Assembly (NCBI GenBank): GCA_009746045.1
Contig: RPFO01000664.1
Location: 34,822 to 98,821, forward strand
DNA length: 64,000 bases
Direction: 5' to 3'
DNA from: Mesostigma viride
Lineage: Eukaryota > Streptophyta > Mesostigmatophyceae > Mesostigmatales > Mesostigmataceae
Positions 32,327 through 44,280 of the stretch are shown piece after piece. Positions within the stretch are counted from its first letter, which is position 1. Every line of letters starts with the position of its first letter. Both the position numbers and the translations under genes were made by a program. Below the pieces are notes generated by a model that saw only the letters and a program-made list of their open reading frames with translations, ran no database searches and was not told where the DNA came from.

Positions 32327-34190
32327 TACAATATCATCTCCCAACAATACCCTACATGCTCCACTCCCCACAATATCCTCTCCCAACAGTACCCTATATG
32401 CTCCCCTCCCCACAATATCCTCTCCCAACAGTACCCTATATGCTCCCCTCCCCACAATATCCTCTCCCAACAGTACCCTATATGCTCCCCTCCCCACAAT
32501 ATCCTCTCCCAACAGTACCCTACATGCTCCCCTCCCCACAATATCCTCTCCCAACAGTACCCTATATGCTCCCCACCCCACAATATCCTCTCCCAACAGT
32601 ACCCTATATGCTCCCCTCCCCACAATATCCTCTCCCAACAGTACCCTATATGCTCCCCACCCCACAATATCCTCTCCCAACATTACCCTATATGCTCCCC
32701 TCCCCACAATATCCTCTCCCAACAGTACCCTATAAATTCCCCTCCCCACAATATCCTCTCCCAACAGTACCCTACATGCTCCCCTCCCCACAATATCCTC
32801 TCCCAACAATACCCTACATGCTCCCCTCCCCACAATATCCTCTCCCAACAGTACCCTATATGCTCCCCTCCCCACAATATCCTCTCCCAACAGTACCCTA
32901 CATGCTCCCCTCCCCACAATATCCTCTCCCAACAGTACCCTATATGCTCCCCACCCCACAATATCCTCTCCCAACAGTACCCTATATGCTCCCCTCCCCA
33001 CAATATCGTCTCCCAACAGTACCCTATATGCTCCCCACCCCACAATATCCTCTCCCAATAGTACCCTATATGTTCCCCTACCCACAATATCCTCTCCCAA
33101 CAGTACCCTATATATGCTCCACTCCCCACAATATCCTCTCCCAACAGTACCCTATATGCTCCCCTCCCCACAATATCCTCTCCCAACAGTACCCTATATG
33201 CTCCCCTCCCCACAATATCCTCTCCCAACAGTACCCTATATGCTCCCCTCCCCACAATATCCTCTCCCAACAGTACCCTATATGCTCCCCTCCCCACAAT
33301 ATCCTCTCCCAACAGTACCCTATATGCTCCCCTCCCCACAATATCCTCTCCCAACAGTACCCTATATGCTCCCCACCCCACAATATCCTCTCCCAACAGT
33401 ACCCTATATGCTCCCCTCCCCACAATATCCTCTCCCAACAGTACCCTATATGCTCCCCTCCCCACAATATCGTCTCCCAACAGTACCCTATATGCTCCCC
33501 TCCCCACAATATCCTCTCCCAACAGTACCCTATATGCTCCCCTCCCCACAATATCCTCTCCCAACAGTACCCTATATGCTCCCCTCCCCACAATATCGTC
33601 TCCCAACAGTACCCTATATGCTCCCCTCCCCACAATATCCTCTCCCAACAGTACCCTATATGTTCCCCTCCCTACAATATCCTCTCCCAACAGTACCCTA
33701 TATGCTCCCCTCCCCACAATATCCTCTCCCAACAGTACCCTATATGCTCCCCTCCCCACAATATCGTCTCCCAACAGTACCCTATATGCTCCCCTCCCCA
33801 CAATATCCTCTCCCAACAGTACCCTATATATTCCCCTCCCCACAATATCCTCTCCCAACAGTACCCTATATATTCCCCTCCCCACAATATCCTCTCCCAA
33901 CAGTACCCTATATGCTCCACTCCCCACAATATCCTCTCCCAACAGTACCCTATATGCTCCCCACCCTACAATATCCTCTCCCAACAGTACCCTATATGCT
34001 CCCCTCCCCACAATATCCTCTCCCAACAGTACCCTATATGCTCCACTCCCCACAATATCCTCTCCCAACAGTACCCTATATGCTCCCCACCCCACAATAT
34101 CCTCTCCCAACAGTACCCTATATGTTCCCCTCCCTACAATATCCTCTCCCAACAATACCCTATATGCTCCCCTCCCCACAATATCCTCTC
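32327..34190. repeat. 42 bp minisatellite, about 44 copies
   Basis: Unit: ACAATATCCTCTCCCAACAG followed by TACCCTATATGCTCCCCTCCCC. Point variants (ATGCTCCACT, ATATTCCCCT, CCCTACAAT, ATCGTCTCC) are scattered, and one two-base insertion near 33112 shifts the coding phase. The period is a multiple of three and the unit lacks stops in most frames, so long ORFs such as (YMLPSPQYPLPTVP)n appear on both strands without evidence that any is a protein. Confidence 0.95.
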
Positions 34191-34384
34191 TCTATCCAGT
34201 TCCTGTCCCCTCGGCCCTCGGTCCCCCATCTCCCACCCATAAACCTGCCGCGCATGCAAACACTGGTGCTAGCGCTGGGCTAGCAGTTAGACTCGATCCA
34301 CTGGTTCATATTGGAGAATTTCGCACACACTTGCACCACTCTCCGGTAAAGAGCTTTTTCGCAGTTGGGGCTATCGCTTGGGAT

Positions 34385-34460
34385 GCGTTTGGATCAGGAG
34401 ACCCCTATAGCCGCGAAATCATGCAAGAGGTCCGGTGTTCGAATCCGGTATGGTACCAAA
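34385..34460 (+). other. tRNA-like sequence, possible SINE head or degenerate tRNA
   Basis: GGTCCGGTGTTCGAATCCGG contains a B-box-like GTTCGAATCC with a four-pair stem CCGG/CCGG around a nine-base loop, one base pair short of a normal TψC arm. No good acceptor or anticodon stem could be assigned. Confidence 0.25.
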
Positions 34461-35109
34461 CTATTTCACGGGTGCAGCACTCAATATGATAAATGAAGCA
34501 AGCTCCACAGCGTGCCCTGGAGTGTAATATACTCTACCACAGTGTGCTCCAGAACATATTTATATACCTTAGAGTGCGCTCTGTAGTGTGCTCTGCAGTG
34601 GCACAGGCCAGCCAGCATGTGGGCGGGAAATACGTGCTACTAGCTTACACCATGCACCCACCGCACGCTAGCTTCAAAAAATACCAGACCAGCACACACT
34701 CCTGAGCTTTGGGGTCTGGAAACCAGAGCTACGCTGTGCATTAAAAACACCCACATGCCCATTGACACACACACACAAAAAAAAAACAAAACAAAAAGAA
34801 GAAAGACACACCGAAGCACAAACGCATGAAGCAGAGAAAAGCAAAGCAAGCCAACCCTACCCAGAAAACAAGCAAACGAAATAGCACAACCCACCGCAAG
34901 GTCACGTACAGGAGCAAAGCGAGGCAAATTACCATGAGAAAAGACTGACGCTGCAGCTACCGCATCGATAGTTATTATAATAACCTGCCCTGCTCCTACT
35001 CACAGCCAACTATCGATATATATTATGCTGCCTGCTCCTGCTCACATCCAACGACCCAGGCGCTGAACCCAGCTACTGCATGACCTACACTGCCTGAAGT
35101 AACAGCATG
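34461..35109. other. No recognisable gene
   Basis: Unique sequence with an A-rich stretch (34760-34910). On the plus strand it contains ACTATCGATATATATTATG-type short palindromes near 34970-35030. Nothing coding. Confidence 0.35.
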
Positions 35110-35565
35110 CCGCCATCCCTTACAATCCCTTTAGGTGTCCCCTATCAATGGATGTGCTACTATCCCTTTAGGTGTCCCCTATCAATGGATGTGCTACTAT
35201 CCCTTTAGGTGTCCCCTATCAATGGATGTGCTACTATCCCTTTAGGTGTCCCCTATCAATGGATGTGCTACTATCCCTTTAGGTGTCCCCTATCAATGGA
35301 TGTGCTACTATCCCTTTAGGTGTCCCCTATCAATGGATGTGCTACTATCCCTTGCCGAGCTACTACCCCTTTATGTGTTCCTTAGTGTGCTACAACCCCT
35401 TACTATGCTTCTATTCCTTCATGTGCTACAACCCCTTACTGTGCTGCTATTCCTTCATGTGCTACAACCCCTTCCTATGCTACTATTCCTTCATGTGCTA
35501 CAATCCCTTCCTATGCTACTATTCCTTCATGTGCTACAATCCCTTACCAAGCTACTGGTAGCCGG
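35110..35565. repeat. 37 bp and 36 bp tandem repeats
   Basis: A 37 bp unit TATCCCTTTAGGTGTCCCCT + ATCAATGGATGTGCTAC is repeated about six times. A related 36 bp unit with TTCCTTCATGTGCTACAA follows, about five times. Located downstream of the phosphatase gene's stop codon. Confidence 0.9.
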
Positions 35566-35786
35566 GAACCATGGCAGGCTGTGCTATGGCTGCTATATAC
35601 ACACTGCCTGCTGCGAAGTAGTCGCATTCTCACAACTTGATCGTTTAGATACTGGCGCTGCCTCTTCGTACTGGAGGGTTGCAAACAAACAGCTAATAAT
35701 CAACAAAATGTGGAAAGGTTTCTCTCTTTATATTTTATTTCCTGGAGAAATGCTAATAACAGATATGAAACAGGGATGCCTTGCAC

Positions 35787-38700
35787 TTACTGCGACTTTG
35801 CCATGAAGGAGCAGTGCTGCTGGTAGTCGGCGAATGATGCGTCAACTTTGCAGCCCATGCGCTCAAATAGCAGCAACTGCGAAAATACAAAATATGTATG
35901 CAATAGCATGCAGGCAAGGGAGTTGAGGAGCCAGGGCGCGTGGATGCCGGAACGAGCCAGGCAGGAGACAGGTGGCAGAGCGCAGGGGCTGTAAGGGGCT
36001 ACAGGTGTGCAGGCCATGCACCGTGGCGAAGTCCCCATTCATGATGAACTATGCTTGGGATCATGATGAACTGTACTTGAGACCACTCACGTGCCTCGGT
36101 TGTAAGACAGCAAGCATGCGATCAGAGAAGAATGGCGATGGCGTGCAGGTTGGCGAGGTGATGTTTACAAAAAAGATATTTACTGTAGTCTAGCCAGGGG
36201 GAAAAGACTGGGGTCTAACCTGGCAGTCTAGAGAAAACCTCTCGAACCCGAGCCAGTCTGACCGGGGGAAACGAACCCAACAACAACAACCAGCCTAGCC
36301 AGGGGGGAACCACCTGCACCGTAACCAATCGGGCAAAAACTGAGTTGTTGGCACGTTTGCCTTCCTCTTTTCCGCGGGGGGATCAGAGCTGTTTGGCATC
36401 CTTTTTGGGTACACCAAAGAGGCATCTACCTAACCTTGCCCTTAGGCTGCACCACCAGTCGCCCTGCAGTTATGTTTTTAGGCTCCCTTCCCCCTGGCTA
36501 GATGGAGACCGATGCCACTCAAAGGAGATCCACACAAAAAGCATTCCCAGTATAACTCCCATGCATGCATGGATGACGTCGATGTACTCCCATTCACAAG
36601 TTGATGGCACTGATATCGATGCACCCAGGGAGGCGGCCCTGAGGACCCTTAAGTCAAACAGCCTCAACCTGCCTCTTCTTGTTGCAACCAACACGCTGCA
36701 TGTGCTAGCAACTTCAGGTCAAGAAGGCTAAATAGTGCAAGCGGCCTTCAACGTTTTCCTAATCCACCCCCCTTCTGGTTCCAGCTAGATAGATTCATTC
36801 CTTGGACCACATACACACCAGAGAGACGAAAACAGATTCTGGAGCTTTTTTATCTTTTAGATTAGGTCTTAGATTACGTCTTGAGAGGAGAGAGCCTAGC
36901 GCCACACTGCGAGCCACTTAGATCGCCAGAAACCCTTACGAATTACATATATCAATTACCTTACGATATACATATATCATGGCTGGCATGCGCTGGTTGT
37001 CTCATTGATATATATATACATATATCCATCAAATATACATAGCCTGAGATACAAGCTACTGGCATCGTTGTGGCTCTGAAAGTGGTGTGTCCTCCTTTTT
37101 CTCCGGTGCCGTGACATGCCTCGTCCACGCGCACGCAAGCACTTAACTACTGAGTTACTCACTGTACACCACCCTCCTGTCTCGTAGGTGAATTTCAGCC
37201 ACCCCTTGCTCATCAAAGCCATGTGTCAAGGCCAACCAGCTAACAAGTACCCAGCTGTCCACCCCAACCTAGTTGGTAAACATCAACTCTACATGGTACT
37301 GCGCAACACGGAACTACGTTCTACTATCATTCGGCGTCGCGGTGCATAAAAGCTATACACAGTGTCTACCCGGTGAGCCAATGGAGTAGGCAACATGCAC
37401 CGTTTTCTTGAAAAGAAAGTGGGGCGGTGACCCGTGCACCTGCGTCGTCATCATCGATGGCAACCTGCTTTTGTTATCACCCACCTGTCCACTAGGTCAG
37501 GAAGACAGGATCGAACAGAGAAGTACAACAGAAAGATTCCCCAGAGAGGATGAAATTTCCATAGCGACCATGAGGGAAACAACATTTGTCGCAGGGGGAG
37601 CTAGTGCTCTAGTGCAACGGGCAGCACACTATAGCAGCCGTCTAAAACAACGCATCATATAGCAAACAACACCAGCAAACCAGCCCACAGCATCACCCTG
37701 CACACAAACACATGCGAGGCAGCTCACCTGTCTACAAAAATTGTCGTTGGGCTGCGCTCGTTCGCTGTACTGCTGTAGTGACGCCAGTGCCTCTGCAACC
37801 CCACAGACAGGTCATGGCACGGTTTTAACCAAACAATATGAGCTTCAAAAGGCACGGTTCTAAATCAGAATCAATGGAAAAAAAATGTATAGAGTGGACG
37901 TTGATAATTTAACAGACAATCATGCATTTGAGGACAAACTATCACCCTCGCCTGATCGTGCCCTTGTTAAGATGACTACTCATGGCTCATGCCATCGTTT
38001 GATCTGGCTAGCCCCGCCATATAGAAAGGGACCATGGCGGGCACGACAGCACACACAAGTACCCGATGCATGGCAGGCCAGTACCCCATTCTTGGGCACG
38101 ATCATGCACGTCCATAATAATAATAATTAGAATGATAATAGAAATATATAATTAGCCCCCACTTTTCTGACACCTGTTTACGGTACTTGGCGCCGACACA
38201 TCAACAATAAACAGACACGCGCGCTCCAGGGCGCCAGCCTCGATGACCGCCATACATGGCCTTGAACAACGGGAGCAAGTCTACCCAGACTCCACGCTGG
38301 TGCGATGGTTGAGGTGCGAATTCTCACCACTCCAGACACAGATATGCACTAGTAGGACCGTGCAGGCAGGAAGACAACTATTGCAATATGCACAGATACA
38401 ACGGAGGGTGGGTGCCAGGTACCGGATGCCACAAGGCTATCATCCACAGGAGGGCACTGCCGAGGGAATTGAAGCGCACAAGGAGAAGGCATCGTCTCGT
38501 GTAAGCTACTGCTGCAGTATACAGACACATCGCTGCTTCTGCAAGCTATATGATCCATAAGCTCCGCATTATTAATTCTGCCAGCTCGACATGTTCATGG
38601 AAGATGATAAGGTTACAGCAGCGAGACCAGCAACTTCAATAAAGCACAAAATGAGAGTCAAACAAGCAACAGGAACCACCCGAGCAACAGGGACCACCCG

Positions 38701-40584
38701 AGCAACAGGAACCACCCGAGCAACAGGAACCACCTGAGCAACAGGAACCACCCGAGCAACAGGAACCACCCGAGCAACAGGGACCACCCGAGCAACAGGA
38801 ACCACCCGAGCAGAAGGGACCACCCGAGCAACAGGAACCACCCGAGCAACAGGAACCACCCGAGCGACAGGAACCACCCGAGCAACAGGAACCACCCGAG
38901 CAACAGGGACCACCCGAGCAACAGGGACCACCCGAGCGACAGGGACCACCCGAGCAACAGGAACCACCCGAGCAACAGGAACCACCCGAGCAACAAGAAC
39001 CACCCGAGCAACAGGAACCACTCGAGCAATAGGAACCAACCGTGACAGCAGGAACAGCTAGCCAACAAAGCTAGCAACAACGAAGCTATGTATGATATGC
39101 TGCTTGCGCGCAAAGGTTCCGTCAATTCAGCAAAAAGCCGGACGGTGAAGGCTCACGTGTTCGGGGAGAAAAAACTAGTACGTTTCATCACACTCGTATT
39201 TCCAAACAGAACTGCATGGGCAGAGCCAGGGATGGATGGGGTGCGCATCTATAGAGAGAATAGCTGCGAGAGATGCACGGGAAGGGGGACGGGTGCGTGA
39301 CTGTGTGTGCCGGGGGGGGGCAGGGGGGAGAGCGGGACAGAGGGATTGGCCGGGGTGGGTGGAGGCCTAAGGGGGATCGACGTGCAAGAAAGGGGGAAAG
39401 GGGGGGAAAGGGGGGGAAAGGGGGGGAAAGGGGGGGAGTATGCCGGGGTGCTCACATGCAGAGTTTTCTAGGGTTTGCAGGAAATAATACAAAAGTAGTA
39501 GTATAAATAATACAAAAGTAGTATAAATAATACAAAACTAGTAGTATAAATAATACAAAAGTAGTAGTAGTAGTAGTAGTAGTAGTACCACAAGTATGTT
39601 GTATGCGCGGGATGTAAGGCTGTTCACGAATGCCACCGGTTATAAACGTGGCAGCAGAACGGAAAGGAATATAATCGCAATACCTGCTATGTACGCCTAG
39701 CTGGATCAGCCAAGCACACGGCGCATCAAGGAATGACACAACTAGGCTGGAAACCGGCGACGCCGCATGGCAGCCTGGGAACTAGGCATTCCCCGCTGCC
39801 ACTCAAATGCTGAGATTCCTCAACCAGCATCCAAACTCCATACAAGGAATTCAATACGAGGTATTTCTTACTTGGCATTCCTTACTGGGTGCTTTCAGTC
39901 TTTCTATGCCAAGTGACAAACAATAAGCCGTTCAGGAAAGGCAGCCAGAGGCAGCAGGCTCATCGAAAAAAAAAAAAGGGATTGCATGACTCGGGCAAAA
40001 CTCACCAGAAAATCGCAAATGCTCAGCTCTCATCAAGTAAGCGATTATTACAGCAGCACTGCGCACAGGTGAAGGGAGGAAGAGCCGCACAGCGTCACGA
40101 TTGTGCAGCATAATTTTTTTGGAAGTCAGCACCCACGCAGTCGTCACAGCAGTCATGGTCTTTTATTCAATGCCTATAGATAGTACTCTAAGCAGCCAAA
40201 GTCGAGGCGTTCCAAGAAGACAACGCGGTCAAGAGCAATTAAAAAGGCGAGGTGGCGGTTGCAGATGACACGTGTCTGAAAGAGTCTGATAGCCTAGCTG
40301 GCTGTTTGCGACAAGCCCGGAGCGAGTGTGCACCCCCCCCCCCCCCCCTGACCAGGGGTGGGGGGGTGGGGTGGGGTCTGACCCCGCCCCCCACCCCTCG
40401 AGGGGGGGGAGGGGGGGCAGGGTCTCAACCTGCCCCCTCACCCTCACCCCCTACCGGGGGGTGGGGTGGGTTACCGCCCCGCGCCCCCCCCCCCCCCCCC
40501 CCCCTCCCCCCCCCCCCCCTCCCCCCCCTCCCCCCCCCCCCCCTCCCCCCCCTCCCCCTCCCCCCCTCCCCCCCTCCCCCCCCC

Positions 40585-40627
<43 letters not shown>

Positions 40628-41500
40628 CCCCCAACCCCCAGTTTCCACCCTTCCCCCGCCTTCCTCCCCTCCTCCCCAACTTAGCCTATCGGACCCCCTT
40701 TTCCCCCCCAGTTTCCCCCCCACAATCCGCGCTCCCGGGCACGTTCACCCAGTTAACTCCAGCGCCACGACGCCCCCTCTGGGGGGGGGGGGTCTCGACC
40801 CGCCCCTACCCCCTCAACCAGTACCAGGGGGTGGGGGGGTTCGGACCCTCAACACCACCACCACCCCCTCAGCAGGGGTGGGGGGGTGCCCCCCACCCAC
40901 CCCACCCACCCACCCCCCCTGCACACTCGCTCCGGGCTTGTCGCAAACAGCCAGCTAGATCTAATACGAAAATGGATACAGGCACGACTAGCCCAGCCAC
41001 ACGGGTTCTCTCGAGCGCCAGGGCGTACGAGTGCGCAATTAAGAGAAGGCCGTCAAGTTTGAAAATGTTCGTCCGAAAAGAAATCTAAGCACTTGCGAAA
41101 GTTCTTTTACGCCTTGTGCAGCATACCTGCGGGATACGCCTGCATGGCAGTGGACGAGCACCGAGCCGAAACGGGGCCCCGGTTGGGAATCTGCCAGTGC
41201 TACTGCGTCTGTCTCGCGTTCAGAGCCCACATCAGCTTCAAGATGCCGAGAAATAAAATCTAAGCACTCTGGAAGATGGGGAAGAAGGTCAGCCGTGTTG
41301 TCGTCTAGCAGTGACACTACCATATGGGCAGGGCGTGCAATGCCCTGGTCGGGAGACCGGGCCTCGAGCCCGCTAACGTTGGACAGGCTAAGAACAGCAG
41401 CGGGAACAGGATTACCTGCACTATCAGGCACGGAGGCCACAAGGCATCGCCTCGCGTCCTGGATGTCTCCAATGTATAGACCCTTCCGGATCTTCCTCAT
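35787..41500 (-). CDS. Dual-specificity protein phosphatase (DUSP12/YVH1-like catalytic domain), four exons
   Basis: Exons on the minus strand: 41500-41127, 40058-40006, 37792-37728, 35876-35787; all junctions GT-AG and in phase, giving 193 residues without a break. Start [20 protein letters not shown]; candidate general acid in [12 protein letters not shown] (D66/D67); phosphate loop [20 protein letters not shown], with the nucleophile C118 and with the SR/S codon split by intron 1. The end [33 protein letters not shown] resembles the last helices of DUSP12-type phosphatases. Such enzymes remove phosphate from Tyr and Ser/Thr. The stop TAA overlaps a GTAAGT, so an alternative extension (the Zn-binding tail of YVH1) is possible, though none was found. 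An AATAAA lies about 50 bp downstream. Introns of about 1.1, 2.2 and 1.9 kb carry repeats. This is the most convincing host gene in the window. Confidence 0.88.
35877..37727 (-). other. Phosphatase intron 3, no further gene seen
   Basis: Unique sequence with AT-rich TATATA stretches near 36950-37040. Small frames on both strands have no recognised domains. Confidence 0.5.
38663..39030. repeat. 18 bp minisatellite in phosphatase intron 2
   Basis: Unit GAACCACCCGAGCAACAG, about 20 copies, with G/A and A/G variants (GGGACC, GAGCGACAG, GAGCAGAAG). It yields (PVARVV)n on the minus strand and (TTRATG)n on the plus strand, both artefacts of the period. Confidence 0.9.
39366..39600. repeat. AAAGGGGGG runs and TAGTAGTA / ATAATACAAAA repeats
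   Basis: AAAGGGGGGG repeats at about 39390-39435. Then three copies of a unit near AGTAGTATAAATAATACAAA and a (GTA)n run at about 39560-39588. All are intronic to the phosphatase gene. Confidence 0.8.
40294..40958. mobile_element. C/G-rich foldback element in phosphatase intron 1
   Basis: The ends CTAGCTGGCTGTTTGCGACA + AGCCCGGAGCGAGTGTGCA are inverted repeats (40294-40332 and 40920-40958). Inside are smaller stem-forming blocks with G runs (ACCAGGGGTGGGGGGGTGGG, CTACCGGGGGGTGGGG, CCAGTACCAGGGGGTGGGGG) around a long C tract. It occupies most of intron 1 of the phosphatase gene. No protein; length 665 bp. Confidence 0.75.
40478..40622. repeat. Poly-C tract interrupted by single T
   Basis: About 145 bases of almost pure C with isolated T, on the sense strand of the element. 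It can be expected to form i-motif (C strand) and G-quadruplex (G strand) structures. Homopolymer length in the assembly is unreliable here. Confidence 0.9.
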
Positions 41501-43599
41501 GCTCTCGAATTTCCACAATCAATTGCCCATGACTTTTCAATATATGTGCCGAACATCACCGACAATTATGGTACGCCTCGCATGACTTGGTCGATCCAGG
41601 TTTATTGTAATCTGCCTGGAGCAGAACGACAACCTGCAAGACATTGGCATTACCGAAAAATCCCCAAATTTTTGTGCGCGAAAGTCGCTTGTGGTCAAGA
41701 TCCTCAGGGCTTGGCACCCAAACCCCCAAGAGGAGGGGTGACATCTCCAGGCAAAATTTCCTGGGTAATAGGGGCCCGTCCCAGGGCCTGACTGCTGCGG
41801 AACGCGCCGGCCCCTATTTGGATATAGGGGCTGGCGAGCAAAACGAAGGTCGGCGGCGGTGGCCCCTGATTACTGGCCCCCAATAGCGCGGCGCTACGTG
41901 GCAAGATGCGGCGCCACGTGGCATGATGCGCATGCCTCCCCGGTGACAAGGGCCAGGCAACTGGGCAAGTCTGCTGCTGTACACTGTGTACAATAGCGCG
42001 GCGTGAGGATGCCGGCACGTTTTTTTTTGTTATGTGTGCAGGCTGCCTAAATAAATGGTGCTTAAAATGGTGGCATCTTGTTGGCTGCGCACCTGCTGAG
42101 CTTTTGACAGATCTGTAAAGTTAGGGCCCGAAAAATACAGATGGCTAGGCGTATATGCAGATCTGTTTTTTTATTACAGATCTGTACGTAAACTCCGACG
42201 TAATGCCCTTACGTCTTCGAGACTCGTCCATGCATGCGGGCGGTGCGGCCAGTGGTACAAATACCTGTAAATTAGCTAAAATTAGTCAGCCATGGTTAAG
42301 TAAGCTAATGGAATTTGAAGGCACGGTAAAACCAGTACTGAAAAGCTATCAGCCCAGTTCTCTCGCGTGTAGATTGTTTGCTTTCTCGACATTTTGTTCG
42401 GACGCGGAGTGCATTATCACGGGAAGCATAGCGATTGGTAGCCAACGATGGCGACGTACGTGAAGCCTCTGCTCTATGACGGGAAGGCATCTGGCGTTGC
42501 TGCAACTGGAATCAGGCCAGTGCCATGTTCGGCACCGTGCACGCGGAAATAAGGCGCCGTCACGTTAGATAGCACTGCTGAGGACGAGCTGCGCCTGCCT
42601 GCCCATATTTACCGAGTTTGTCTCGCATCGCACTGCATTATTGCTGGCCAGACTTTGCTGTCTTTATGCCCGACAATCTGGTTCACGAACCGTTTTAATT
42701 TGCTGCGTGCGTGGCTCCTGCCCTTCCATGGCAATGTTTGCAATTTCGCACGTTTTCGTTGTGATTGTTGGCACATACTACATAGCCATGCACATGACAT
42801 ACTGCATGAAGGTCGCAAAGTTAGGTATAGTTTCTGTTTGTAAATCCTGAGTTATTGCTTCACACACGGTTCCTTGAAATGAAGGCCCTGGCCGAAGCTC
42901 GTTGCTTGCCAAAGCCTTCTTGTGTCGAAGAACAGCGGTTCTCAGTGGGCACATGAAAGAGACGTCGCCAGGCATTGTAAGATTTCCAACCACACGCTTG
43001 TCCTGTAACCATGCAATTCATTCCATGTGCGTTATGAATCTGGCAGCTTGTGAGCCTGCAACCATTAATTGCAGTTTGGCACATGTTACAAGAAGTAGGC
43101 TCCTTGAATTTAGGCTGCTTTCTCGCTTATTTTTGTTGATGCTATAGGCAACATTGGACTTTACACTAACTTGAGTCCCACCCGCATCCAACCCCCCCAA
43201 TCATCCATCCACTCCGTCCCTACCCACCCAATTATACCACCGTCTTCCCGCCCACTCTTGAACTAATCAGCCCAACGCCCCAGCCTATAAAGACACAGGC
43301 AAATGCCCATGTAGCCACCCATGTGCGCGTGCCTAGAGACACTCAACTAGCTAGGCTGCATGTATGTGCCATGGGGGCATAATAGGTGCATGGGCGCAGG
43401 TGCACATGCAGGCCCGCAGGCATGCACACAAGCAGGCAGGCAGGCAGGTTGACAGATGGGTGGGCAGATAGGCGGGTGGCAGACTTGTAGGCGGGCAGGC
43501 GGGAGGATGGGCAGAACATTGGGTGGACAGGCGAGTAAGAAGGTCGTTGGGTCCAAGCAGTACCCGTTTATTGGTGATGGATTGATGTGTGTGGCGCAT

Positions 43600-44280
43600 G
43601 TGTGCAAGTCGGCCTGTGTTTGTGTGCGTTTGTATGCATGTGCACGTGTGCTCGTGGGTGTGTGCACATGTTTGTGTGCATGCATGTGTTAGCGTGCATG
43701 TGCGCACGTGGGTGTGTGCATGTGTGTGATATTGTGTGCATACATGTGTATGTCACAGTGTGCATGTGTGTGCGTGTGTGCGTGTATGCGTGTGTGCGTG
43801 TGTGCGTGCGTGTGTGCGTGTGTGCGAGTGTGCGAGTGTGCGTGTGTGCGTGTGTGCGTGTGTGCGTGTGTGCGTGTGTGCGTGTGTGCGTGTGTGCGTG
43901 TGTGCGTGTGTGCGTGTGTGCGTGTGTGCGTGTGTGCGTGTGTGCGTGTGTGCGTGTGTACATGTGTGCGTGTGTGCATGTGTGTATGTGTGCATGTGTG
44001 TATGCGTGCGTGTGTGCATGTGTGTATGTGTGCATGTGTGTATGCGTGCGTGTGTGCATGTGTGCATGTGTGCATGTGTGCGTGTGTGCATGTGTGTATG
44101 TGTGCATGTGTGCGTGTGTGCATGTGTGCGTGTGTGCATGTGTGTATGTGTGCATGTGTGTATGTGTGCGTGTGTGCGTGTGTGCATGTGTGCATGTGTG
44201 CGTGTGTGCATGTGTGTATGTGTGCATGTGTGTATGCGTGCGTGTGTGCATGTGTGTGTGAACATTTATGTGCATGTGTA
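43600..44280. repeat. TGTG(C/T)G(C/T) microsatellite
   Basis: About 0.68 kb of alternating purine-pyrimidine TGTGCG, TGTGCATG and TGTGTATG units. Such sequence can adopt Z-DNA. Long Cys/Val and His/Thr ORFs on both strands are products of the repeat. Confidence 0.95.

Noticed and set aside
32213-34283. Several long ORFs on both strands in the 42 bp array
   Set aside because: All frames are open because of the unit's period and composition; no non-repetitive coding sequence is attached.
36470-36694. Segment [13 protein letters not shown] as a possible missing CFAP299 exon
   Set aside because: Only a superficial match to GYIDYAH; it lies inside intron 3 of the phosphatase gene, lacks splice sites in phase and breaks off at once.
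32327-39030. CRISPR-like arrays (regular repeats)
   Set aside because: The repeats are contiguous minisatellites without unique spacers, and the sequence is eukaryotic.
40252-41088. Proline-rich ORF resembling an extensin
   Set aside because: It is the poly-C foldback element in intron 1 of the phosphatase gene on the other strand.
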